Made by a program: the position numbers and the translations under genes | From: Elusimicrobia bacterium RIFCSPLOWO2_01_FULL_64_13 | Lineage (GTDB): Bacteria > Elusimicrobiota > Elusimicrobia > 2-02-FULL-39-32 | NCBI GenBank assembly: GCA_001800095.1 | Contig: MGUT01000074.1 | Span: 1-5,088, forward strand | DNA length: 5,088 nucleotides | Direction: 5' to 3' | In this document: positions 1 through 5,088 of the stretch, one piece after another | Layout of the letters: each line of letters starts with the position of its first letter | Numbering within the stretch: position 1 is the stretch's first letter | The notes under the pieces: model-generated | Seen by the model: the letters and a program-made list of their open reading frames with translations, nothing else | The model's database searches: none | Told to the model about the DNA's origin: nothing

Positions 1-695
1 AATCCGGTCTCGCCCAAAAAGAGATGGGATTGAGCCAGGGAGCTTATGACGCTCTGAAGACCTACGCGGCCGTGCGCCCGGCGGAGCCGGAAATCCTGGA
101 CGCCTACGCCCAGGCGGCCTTCAACGTCAAGGACTACAAGACGGCCGCCGAGGCCTACGAGGGCCTCGTGCGGGCCGGCCAGGCGGACGCGGGAGACCTC
201 TTCAGGATGGGCGGCGCGCTCCTTGCATTGGGGAAGACGGAAGAGGCCCGGCAATCTTTGGAGAGCGCGGCGGAAAAGGCCAGGGACATGAAGGGCATCC
301 ACGAACTGCTCTCGAAGGCCTATCTGGCCCTGGAACGCCCGGCGGACGCGGTGGGAGCCATGAAGATGGAGATATCCCTCTCGCCCAACGAACCGGCTTT
401 GGCGGAGGATTTCGCCGGCCTATGCCTCCAAGCCGCGGCGGCCGCCGCGAAGGACAGAAAATGGGACGAAGGGATACGCCATCTCCAGGAAGGCCTGGGA
501 GTGGCGTCGGGCAAGACCGCTTCCCTCCATTACGAGCTGGCCAGACTCTATGCCGGAAAAAAGAACCGGAGGGAAGCCCTCTCCCACCTGAAAGACGCCC
601 TGGCCGCAGACCCGGCGCTCAAACCGGGAGCCAGAAGGGAGGCCGCCTTTTCCGCCTGGGCCAGGACGCCCGACTTCATCCGCCTCACCCGTTAG
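1..695 (+). CDS. TPR-repeat protein, 3' part (5' end outside window)
   Basis: This is the C-terminal part of a tetratricopeptide-repeat protein. The frame is open to the left edge (first full codon at position 3) and the upstream residues SGLAQKE continue smoothly into the helix, so the ATG at 24 is probably an internal Met and the gene begins outside the window. Counting from that Met, about five TPR-like helix pairs are visible at roughly 22-55, 56-89, 90-123, 125-165 and 166-199. They show the usual small/aromatic spacing, for example LFRMGGALLALGKTEEAR and LHYELARLYAGKKNRREAL. The fourth unit carries an Ala-rich insertion (QAAAAAAKD). The last segment ends in TPDFIRLTR, like the C-terminal end of many TPR proteins. 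No signal peptide or membrane segment is visible in this part. TPR arrays are protein-protein interaction scaffolds; the partner cannot be told. The gene is convergent with smpB, and its TAG stop lies 13 bp before a large palindrome. Confidence 0.85.
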   Translation, partial: SGLAQKEMGLSQGAYDALKTYAAVRPAEPEILDAYAQAAFNVKDYKTAAEAYEGLVRAGQADAGDLFRMGGALLALGKTEEARQSLESAAEKARDMKGIHELLSKAYLALERPADAVGAMKMEISLSPNEPALAEDFAGLCLQAAAAAAKDRKWDEGIRHLQEGLGVASGKTASLHYELARLYAGKKNRREALSHLKDALAADPALKPGARREAAFSAWARTPDFIRLTR

Positions 696-696
696 G

Positions 697-712
697 AAAC
701 CTAGAAACCTAG
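697..712. repeat. Tandem 8-bp direct repeat AAACCTAG x2
   Basis: AAACCTAG occurs twice head to tail (697-704 and 705-712), starting one base after the TPR gene stop codon. The CTAG of the second copy forms the outer end of the neighbouring palindrome, and CTAG recurs at the far end of that palindrome (771-774). This could be a duplication left by insertion of the palindrome, or chance in a low-complexity junction. Confidence 0.5.
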
Positions 713-774
713 GGGACGTTGCTAAGTTTCTAAGTTATTGGCCGTTAAGTAAGATACTTAGCAACGTCCCCTAG
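709..774. repeat. 66-bp imperfect palindrome (REP/MITE-like hairpin)
   Basis: The outer arms are 19-bp perfect inverted repeats: CTAGGGGACGTTGCTAAGT (709-727) and its reverse complement (756-774). The symmetry, centred at 741/742, continues inward with only three mismatches (728/755, 732/751, 734/749). In total 26 of 29 pairs match, leaving an 8-base apical loop at 738-745. The inner part is clearly AT-richer than the flanking genes. It lies in the 62-bp gap between convergent stop codons and overlaps the end of smpB. Its size and interrupted stem resemble REP elements mobilised by RAYT/IS200-type transposases, or small MITEs; that identity is inference. It could also act as a bidirectional hairpin terminator, but no proper U-run follows either arm. 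Confidence 0.85.
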
Positions 775-1219
775 ACCTGGTCTCCCTTTCGGATTCGCGC
801 TTTTTGATCTCCTCCCGCCTATCGCGGAACTTCTTCCCTTTTCCCAGGCCCACCGACACCTTGGCGTACCCTTTCTTAAAATAGATCTCGAGGGGGATCA
901 GGGCCGCGCCCTTGGTCCGGACCTGGACCTCCAGGCGGTCGATCTCATCCCGATGCATGAGGAGCCTGCGGGTGCGGACAGGGTCGATCTCGATGTGGGA
1001 GGAATAGTTGTAAGGCGGGATATGCACGTTCATGAGGAGCATCTGGCCGCGGTCGATCCTGACGACCCCCTCGTCGATGCTGATGCGCCCGAGGCGCAGG
1101 GACTTCACCTCGTAGCCCAGAAGCTCTATCCCGGCCTCGAAGGATTCCAGGATGGTGAATTTTTCCCTGGATTTGCGGTTCCTGGCGATGATCTTGACAT
1201 CAGGCCGTTCAGGCGTCAT
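758..1219 (-). CDS. smpB: SsrA (tmRNA)-binding protein SmpB
   Basis: SmpB binds tmRNA and delivers it to stalled ribosomes for trans-translation; it acts in the cytoplasm. The 153-aa product matches the family throughout: NRKSREKFTILESFEAGIEL (residues 14-33), then GYEVKSLRLGRISIDEG, DPVRTRRLLMHRDEI (79-93), and the basic GKGKKFRDRREEIKKR motif (126-141) leading into the C-terminal tail that occupies the empty mRNA channel. The chosen ATG at 1219 gives the usual N terminus. The reading frame continues upstream to a GTG at 1279, but that codon lies inside the tRNA-Leu gene and is rejected. No Shine-Dalgarno precedes the ATG. The last residues (about S149-R-G-R-C153) and the TAA stop are encoded by the right arm of the 66-bp palindrome, so the extreme tail differs from the usual helical, basic ending, though overall length stays normal. 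It follows tRNA-Leu on the same strand and is convergent with the TPR gene. Confidence 0.97.
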   Translation of the reverse strand: MTPERPDVKIIARNRKSREKFTILESFEAGIELLGYEVKSLRLGRISIDEGVVRIDRGQMLLMNVHIPPYNYSSHIEIDPVRTRRLLMHRDEIDRLEVQVRTKGAALIPLEIYFKKGYAKVSVGLGKGKKFRDRREEIKKRESERETRSRGRC

Positions 1220-1252
1220 GGGGGAAACAACGGGGAGGAACGGGGAAAATCT
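1220..1252 (-). other. smpB leader between tRNA-Leu and ATG, no Shine-Dalgarno
   Basis: These 33 nt separate the tRNA 3' end from the smpB start. On the sense (minus) strand the leader is pyrimidine-rich and contains TTCCTCCCC, which resembles the anti-Shine-Dalgarno rather than a ribosome binding site. On the plus strand AACGGGGA occurs twice with a 10-bp period (1229-1236 and 1239-1246). No promoter-like sequence is visible here, so smpB is likely read from upstream, with a 5' end possibly made by tRNA processing (inference). Confidence 0.5.
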
Positions 1253-1336
1253 TGGGCGAGGTGGGAGTTGAACCCACACGACTTTTCAGCCATAGGATCC
1301 TGAATCCTACGTGTCTGCCAATTCCACCACTCGCCC
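1253..1336 (-). tRNA. tRNA-Leu, anticodon CAG
   Basis: This is a class II tRNA of 84 nt folded by eye. The acceptor is GGGCGAG/CTCGCCC with discriminator A. The D stem is GTG/CAC around GAATTGGCAGA. The anticodon stem TAGGA/TCCTA encloses the loop TTCAGGA, with anticodon CAG reading the leucine codon CUG. A 15-nt variable region holds a short GGCT/AGTC stem capped by GAAA. The T stem is GTGGG/CCCAC with loop TTCAACT. The long variable arm, the anticodon and the A discriminator all agree with leucine. CCA is not encoded (the base after A73 is A), so it must be added by CCA-adding enzyme. The gene lies 14 nt after the receiver-gene stop and 33 nt before smpB, all on the same strand, suggesting processing from a longer transcript. 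Confidence 0.97.
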
Positions 1337-1350
1337 GGAAAAATCAACCG

Positions 1351-1716
1351 CTACTTCTTCTTGAGAGGGATCCTGCCGATGATGTCGCTTTTTAAATATT
1401 CGTAATTGAAAGGTTTCAGGAGGCAGTCGAACGCCCCTTCCCGGAACGCGTTCACCACGTTCTCCGCGTCCTTGAACCCCGTGACCATGACGACGGGCGT
1501 GTCCTGGGACGTCTTTTTGATCTCCTTGAGAAGATCGATGCCGTTCCTGTCCGGGAGCACGATGTCGAGGAAGACGGCGTCGAAATTCCCGCTTCTGAAC
1601 GCCTCCATGCCGTCTCCGGCGCTCAAGGCCTTGACCGCCTCATGCCCGTTCTGGGTCAAGAACGTCTCGAGAACGTCCGCGGAGTCAACGTCGTCGTCTA
1701 TGATCAGGAATCTCAT
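1351..1716 (-). CDS. Stand-alone CheY-like response regulator receiver protein
   Basis: This 121-aa protein is a single receiver domain with no output domain. It has the full set of phosphotransfer residues: the acidic cluster D7-D8-D9 after the first strand (RFLIIDDD), phosphoacceptor D51 in VFLDIVLPDRNG, T79 in VVMVTG, and K101 in the KPF motif. The spacing is close to that of CheY. The family is phosphorylated by a histidine kinase or histidine phosphotransfer protein and acts by protein contact, as CheY or Spo0F do; no kinase gene is in the window, so the pathway is unknown. The protein ends in a short basic tail (PLKKK). The ATG is preceded by a very strong ribosome binding site. The gene starts 24 nt after the xerC stop and ends 14 nt before tRNA-Leu, so co-transcription with the DNA-maintenance genes is likely but not proven. 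Confidence 0.93.
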   Translation of the reverse strand: MRFLIIDDDVDSADVLETFLTQNGHEAVKALSAGDGMEAFRSGNFDAVFLDIVLPDRNGIDLLKEIKKTSQDTPVVMVTGFKDAENVVNAFREGAFDCLLKPFNYEYLKSDIIGRIPLKKK

Positions 1717-1720
1717 TTTG

Positions 1721-1730
1721 CCTCCTCCCT
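1721..1730 (-). promoter_or_regulatory. Strong Shine-Dalgarno of the receiver gene
   Basis: On the minus strand the sequence AGGGAGGAGG precedes CAAA and the ATG at 1716. It holds two overlapping GGAGG cores, at 7 and 4 nt from the start codon. It is by far the best ribosome binding site in the window. xerC, topA and smpB show weak sites or none. This suggests the receiver is translated independently and efficiently. Confidence 0.8.
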
Positions 1731-1740
1731 GCGGGTGGCG

Positions 1741-2676
1741 CTACGCCCTCGGATGCGCCGCGTCGTAGACGCGCTTGAGCTGTTCGACGGACGTATGCGT
1801 GTAGATCTGGGTGCTGATAAGACTCTTGTGGCCCAGCATCTCCTGGACCGTGCGCAGGTCGCATCCCCGGTTGAGGAGATGCGTCGCGAACGTGTGCCGG
1901 AAGACGTGCGGCGTCACCCGCTTGTCGAGCGCGGCGCCGCGCACCCATCGTTCAAGCGCCTTGCGGGCCCCGGCGGCCGTGATGCGTTTGCCCCTGAAGT
2001 TGAGGAACACGGCCCGGCCGGAGCCGGCCGAACCCAGGCGTTCCGCGCGGGGCCGGCCTTCCAAATAGAGTTCCAGGGCCTTCAGGCAGGGTTCGCCGAC
2101 CGGCACCACCCGTTCCCTCCCCCCCTTGCCGAACACCCGCGCCGTTCCGTTCCAAAGGTCCACGTCCTCCACGTTCAGGTCCACGGCCTCCTGGATGCGC
2201 AGGCCGGAGGCGTATAGAAATTCTACCAATGAGCGGTCCCGGAGCGCAAGCGGGTGGACCGATCTTGAGATCGTCCCTATGAAGGCCTCCACTTCCTTTT
2301 CCGTCAGGAACCGGGGAAGGGACCGGTCTTTTTTCGGCGGAGGCAGATAGACGAAAGGGTTGGCCTCGATCTTGCCTTCGAAAGTCAGGTATTTGAAAAA
2401 AGAGCGCAAGGACGCGAGCTTGCGGTTCAGGCTCGCCGGACGGAGCTTCCTCCGGGAGAGGCTCACCCAGTATTCCCTGACGGCCAGCCGGCACCTGCGG
2501 AAATTGCCCAGATCCGCCCCGGGATCCTTCCTTAAAAAGCGGGCGAATTCGGCCAGGTCCGTCTTATAGGCCCGGAGGGTATGCGGGGACGCGCCCCGGT
2601 CGGCGCGCAGGGCCAGGAGGAATCTCCGGACCTCGAGTTCGAGCTCCGCGCGCACCCCGGTCCCTTCCCCGCCCAC
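1741..2676 (-). CDS. xerC: Tyrosine recombinase XerC (chromosome dimer resolution)
   Basis: This 311-aa site-specific recombinase normally pairs with XerD at the dif site, cutting and rejoining strands to resolve chromosome dimers near the division septum. An N-terminal SAM-like DNA-binding domain spans about 12-99 and the catalytic domain about 118-303. All catalytic residues are visible: R160 (ASGLRIQEAVDL), K184 (VFGKGGRERV), H257 and R260 (TPHVFRHTFATHLL), H283 (LGHKS) and nucleophile Y292 (TQIYTH). The ending LKRVYDAAHPRA is typical of Xer proteins rather than phage integrases. XerC rather than XerD is inferred mainly from the position behind topA, as in Firmicutes. The start is GTG at 2676, immediately after the topA TAG, with a weak AGAAGG 8 nt upstream inside topA. 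A second GTG at 2655 (residue 8), with AAGGGA upstream, is an equally possible start. The gene is probably translationally coupled to topA. Confidence 0.93.
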   Translation of the reverse strand: MGGEGTGVRAELELEVRRFLLALRADRGASPHTLRAYKTDLAEFARFLRKDPGADLGNFRRCRLAVREYWVSLSRRKLRPASLNRKLASLRSFFKYLTFEGKIEANPFVYLPPPKKDRSLPRFLTEKEVEAFIGTISRSVHPLALRDRSLVEFLYASGLRIQEAVDLNVEDVDLWNGTARVFGKGGRERVVPVGEPCLKALELYLEGRPRAERLGSAGSGRAVFLNFRGKRITAAGARKALERWVRGAALDKRVTPHVFRHTFATHLLNRGCDLRTVQEMLGHKSLISTQIYTHTSVEQLKRVYDAAHPRA

Positions 2677-4941
2677 CTACGCGGCCTTCTGGATGTTCCG
2701 GCAGCGCGGGAAACCCGAGCAGGCCAGGAACGGGCCGCGCTTGCCCACCCGCAGGAGCATGGGCCGGTCGCACTTCTTGCATTTCTTGTCCGTCATCTTG
2801 GGCTCGGGCCGGATGACTTTGTTGCCGTCCTTGTCCAGCCCGATCACGTTCCGGCAGTTGGGGTAGGCCGAGCAGGCCAGGAACCGGCCGCGACGGCCGA
2901 TCTTGATGGCCATGGGGCTGCCGCATTTCTGGCACTTCTCGTCGGTGGGCTTGGGCAGGATCTTCTGCCCGTCCGCGTCAAGGGAGACCTTATAGGTGCA
3001 TTTCGGGAAATTCTCGCAGCAGAGGTATTTGCCGAACCGGCTCTCGCGGATGAGCATGCGCCCGGAGTCCAGGACGCACTTCTCTCCGGAATCCTTGGGT
3101 TCGACGCTGATCTTCTGCATGTCGGTCTTCGCGCTTTCCAGGTCCTTCACGAAAGGCCCGTAGAAATCCTTCACGATCACGTTCCACTCCGCGCGCCCCG
3201 CGGCGATATCGTCGAGCTTCTCTTCGAGCTTCGCCGTGAAATTGGTGTCCACGATCCCGGGGAAATGCTTCGTCAGCTGGCTGTTGACCACCTTGCCCAG
3301 TTCCGTTGGGAAGAACTTGCGTTCCTGCAGCCGGACGTAGCCCCGGCCGAGGATGGTGTCCACGATCGGAGCGTAGGTGGAGGGCCGGCCGATGCCGTTC
3401 TGCTCGAGGATCTTGATGAGGCTGGCCTCGTTGTAGCGCGGGGGCGGCTCGGTGAAGTGCCTCTCGGGCAGCACTTTGAGCAGCCGCAGGTCCTCCCCCT
3501 TGGCGAGGGCCGGAAGGCGGTTGTCGGTTTTGGCGTCGTCCTTGTGCTCCTCGTCGTCGTGTTCCCCGCCGTAAGCGGCCAAAAATCCGTGCTTCTTGAT
3601 GGTGGAGCCGTTGGCCCGCAGCACCCCTTCCGGCGACCGGGTCTGGGCCTCGATCTCCACGGTGACGGTGTCGTAGACCGCGTCCGACATCTGGCTGGCC
3701 ACGAACCTCTTCCATATCAGGTCGTAAAGCTTCCACTGGTCCGGGTTCAGGCTCTCGCGGATGTTCTTGGGCTCCCGCAGGACCGAGGTGGGACGGATGG
3801 CCTCGTGGGCTTCTTGGGCCCCCTTGGACTTGGTCTTGTACAGCCGCGGCTTTTCCGGGGCCGCGTCCGATCCGTACTTCTTCAGGATGAAGTCCCGCGC
3901 CTCTTTCCGGGCGGATTCGGCGATGTGGACGGAGTCCGTCCTCATGTAAGTGATGAGCCCCGCGGTGACGCCGTCGATCTCGACGCCTTCGTACAGGGAC
4001 TGCGCCACGCTCATGGTCCTCTTCGCCGAAAAACCGAGCTTGCGGGAGGACTCCTGGGCCAGGGTGGAGGTCATGAAGGGAGGGTTCGGAGAGCGTTTCT
4101 TCTCCTTGGCGACGACCGACCGGACCCGGCAGGAGCACTTTTCGAGGGTCCCGGCGATATCGCCGGCTTCCTTCTCCGCGCCGATGTCCAGCTTCTCGAT
4201 CTTTTTTCCGCGCCACTCCACCAGCTGGGAGATGAACCGCGCCGCGCCGGCATCGGGGGCGGGAACGCCCTGTTTCTCCAGCTCCGCCTGGATGGTCCAG
4301 TACTCCTGGCTCTTGAATTTCTCGATCTCCTGCTCCCGCTCGCAGATCAGGCGGACCGCGACGGACTGGACCCTTCCGGCCGAGAGGCCCCGCTTCACCT
4401 TGTCCCAGAGAAGCGGCGAGAGACGGTAACCCACGATCCGGTCCAGAGCGCGGCGCGCCATCTGGGCGTCCACGAGGGACTGGTCGATCTTCCTTGGATT
4501 CTTGAGGGCGTCCCGGATCGCGTCGGGGGTGATCTCGTGGAAGGTGATCCGGTGGACTTTTTCGGGAGGCGGCTTCAAAAGCTCGAAGAGATGCCAGGCG
4601 ATGGATTCCCCCTCCCGGTCGTAGTCGGTGGCGAGGTAGATGCGGGAGCTCTGGGCCGCCATCCTTTTCAATCCCGGGATCACCTGCCGGCCCCTGGGGA
4701 GCACCACGTACTGCGGTTCGAAACCATGGTCCACGTCGAGCCCGAACTCCTTCTTGGGGAGATCGCGCAGGTGGCCGAAGGAGCTCCTCACGACGTAATC
4801 GCCGCCCAGGAACCGGGAGAGGGTCTTCTCCTTGGTGGGCGACTCGACGATCACGAGGGAGAATTCCTTCCCCTCGGGCACGCTGGTGTCGATCGAGACG
4901 GACGCTTTCGTTCTTTTCTTTTTTTCTTTAGGTGCGGGCAT
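2677..4941 (-). CDS. topA: DNA topoisomerase I (type IA)
   Basis: This 754-aa type IA topoisomerase relaxes negative supercoils by passing one strand through a transient break, held by a 5'-phosphotyrosine. A Lys-rich N terminus (1-28) precedes the Toprim domain (about 28-150), with E33 in VESPTK and D106/D108/E110 in ATDYDREGE. The active-site Tyr is Y332, with R334, in GLITYMRTDS. Further conserved blocks are HEAIRPT (379-385), PPRYNEASLIK (500-510) and NGIGRPSTYA (515-524). The C terminus has three tandem zinc-ribbon units of about 49 residues. The second (C670, C673, C690, C696) and third (C721, C724, C741, C747) are intact. The first has C622, C642 and C648 but D625 where a Cys is expected, plus an extra C641. 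The ATG at 4941 overlaps the dprA end by 14 nt and has no clear Shine-Dalgarno, so translational coupling is likely. No other early Met exists; a GTG at residue 21 is the only alternative. Confidence 0.98.
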   Translation of the reverse strand: MPAPKEKKKRTKASVSIDTSVPEGKEFSLVIVESPTKEKTLSRFLGGDYVVRSSFGHLRDLPKKEFGLDVDHGFEPQYVVLPRGRQVIPGLKRMAAQSSRIYLATDYDREGESIAWHLFELLKPPPEKVHRITFHEITPDAIRDALKNPRKIDQSLVDAQMARRALDRIVGYRLSPLLWDKVKRGLSAGRVQSVAVRLICEREQEIEKFKSQEYWTIQAELEKQGVPAPDAGAARFISQLVEWRGKKIEKLDIGAEKEAGDIAGTLEKCSCRVRSVVAKEKKRSPNPPFMTSTLAQESSRKLGFSAKRTMSVAQSLYEGVEIDGVTAGLITYMRTDSVHIAESARKEARDFILKKYGSDAAPEKPRLYKTKSKGAQEAHEAIRPTSVLREPKNIRESLNPDQWKLYDLIWKRFVASQMSDAVYDTVTVEIEAQTRSPEGVLRANGSTIKKHGFLAAYGGEHDDEEHKDDAKTDNRLPALAKGEDLRLLKVLPERHFTEPPPRYNEASLIKILEQNGIGRPSTYAPIVDTILGRGYVRLQERKFFPTELGKVVNSQLTKHFPGIVDTNFTAKLEEKLDDIAAGRAEWNVIVKDFYGPFVKDLESAKTDMQKISVEPKDSGEKCVLDSGRMLIRESRFGKYLCCENFPKCTYKVSLDADGQKILPKPTDEKCQKCGSPMAIKIGRRGRFLACSAYPNCRNVIGLDKDGNKVIRPEPKMTDKKCKKCDRPMLLRVGKRGPFLACSGFPRCRNIQKAA

Positions 4942-5088
4942 ACATTTTGCCGGGCATGGCCCGGACGGCTCCTTTCATTTCCAGCTCCAGCAACGCCCGG
5001 GAGATTTCCCCCGGTCCCATCCGGCTCCGGGACGCTATCCTGTCGATGTGGACGGGCGCGTGATCCAGCCCCTCCAGGACCGCGGCTT
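4928..5088 (-). CDS. dprA: DNA-processing protein DprA, C-terminal end (5' end outside window)
   Basis: An open frame enters from the right edge (first full codon at 5086-5084) and gives 52 residues before TAA at 4928. It reads AAVLEGLDHAPVHIDRIASR, then SRMGPGEISRALLELEMKG and AVRAMPGKMYART. This matches the winged-helix DML1-like domain at the end of DprA/Smf, with the characteristic pattern 'hhID.ia..sg...gevs.aLleLEl.G.v...pG..Y'. DprA loads RecA on incoming single-stranded DNA during transformation; the Rossmann-like core that binds DNA is outside the window. The stop overlaps the topA start by 14 nt, and a dprA-topA order is common in bacteria, which supports the call. A different winged-helix protein is possible but less likely. 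Confidence 0.85.
   Translation of the reverse strand, partial: AAVLEGLDHAPVHIDRIASRSRMGPGEISRALLELEMKGAVRAMPGKMYART

Noticed and set aside
709..774. Canonical rho-independent terminator between the convergent genes
   Set aside because: The stem is unusually long and interrupted, and no U-run follows the arm in either direction. Termination remains possible but is not shown by the sequence.
1220..1279. 20-residue N-terminal extension of SmpB from a GTG
   Set aside because: The extension would be encoded by the tRNA-Leu 3' half and leader. The ATG at 1219 gives the normal family N terminus.
953..1303. 116-codon plus-strand open frame opposite smpB and tRNA-Leu
   Set aside because: It runs antisense through a clear smpB and into a tRNA gene, and its Asp/Val/His-rich product looks like an antisense artefact.
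1390..1415. AT-rich patch inside the receiver gene as a promoter for tRNA-Leu and smpB
   Set aside because: TATTTAAA-like bases occur, but no -35 at suitable spacing was found, and the patch encodes the conserved KPFNYEYLK stretch, which explains its composition.
1642..2217. 191-codon plus-strand open frame opposite xerC and the receiver gene
   Set aside because: It spans two real genes on the other strand, has no domain-like pattern, and is explained by few antisense stops in GC-rich coding sequence.
1253..2676. tRNA-Leu plus nearby tyrosine recombinase as an integrated element with an att site
   Set aside because: The recombinase has Xer-type features, including the HPRA ending, and sits in a topA-linked housekeeping order. 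No second copy of the tRNA end or other element genes are seen in the window.
2990..4216. 408-codon open frame on the minus strand, in another frame of topA
   Set aside because: It lies wholly inside the well-supported topA gene. Its product is rich in Arg, Pro, Gly and His with no recognisable domain, as expected for an off-frame read of GC-rich codons.

Overview
This is a GC-rich (by eye around 60% or more) bacterial chromosomal segment of ordinary housekeeping character, almost fully coding. Gene content and order (dprA, topA, xerC, tRNA-Leu, smpB) are plainly bacterial. There is no phage, plasmid or insertion-sequence gene in view. The sequence alone does not fix a phylum. The tRNA-Leu gene has no encoded CCA, and TopA carries three C-terminal zinc-ribbon units. 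Both are compatible with several Gram-negative or deep-branching lineages; any closer placement would be a guess.

Right to left on the minus strand there is one tight gene train. It starts with the 3' end of dprA (cut by the window edge), whose stop overlaps the topA start by 14 nt. topA (754 aa) ends in TAG directly followed by the GTG of a XerC-type tyrosine recombinase (311 aa). After 24 nt carrying a very strong Shine-Dalgarno comes a free-standing CheY-like receiver protein (121 aa). Fourteen nt further on lies a class II tRNA-Leu(CAG), and 33 nt beyond it smpB (153 aa). The spacing suggests co-transcription from dprA to the receiver gene, and possibly through the tRNA into smpB.

On the plus strand at the left edge is the 3' part of a TPR-repeat protein, convergent with smpB. 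Only 62 bp separate the two stop codons. That gap is nearly filled by a 66-bp imperfect palindrome with 19-bp perfect outer arms, AT-richer than its surroundings and shaped like a REP/MITE-type mobile hairpin. Its right arm runs into smpB and supplies the last residues and the stop codon of SmpB.

The genes fit a DNA-maintenance theme (DNA uptake/recombination mediator DprA, topoisomerase I, chromosome dimer resolution by XerC) followed by ribosome rescue (SmpB). The receiver is an orphan whose partner is not visible. I found no convincing undescribed multi-gene system. The points most worth a second look are the palindrome that rewrites the SmpB tail, the SD-less smpB leader directly behind a tRNA, the orphan receiver, and the degenerate first zinc ribbon of TopA.
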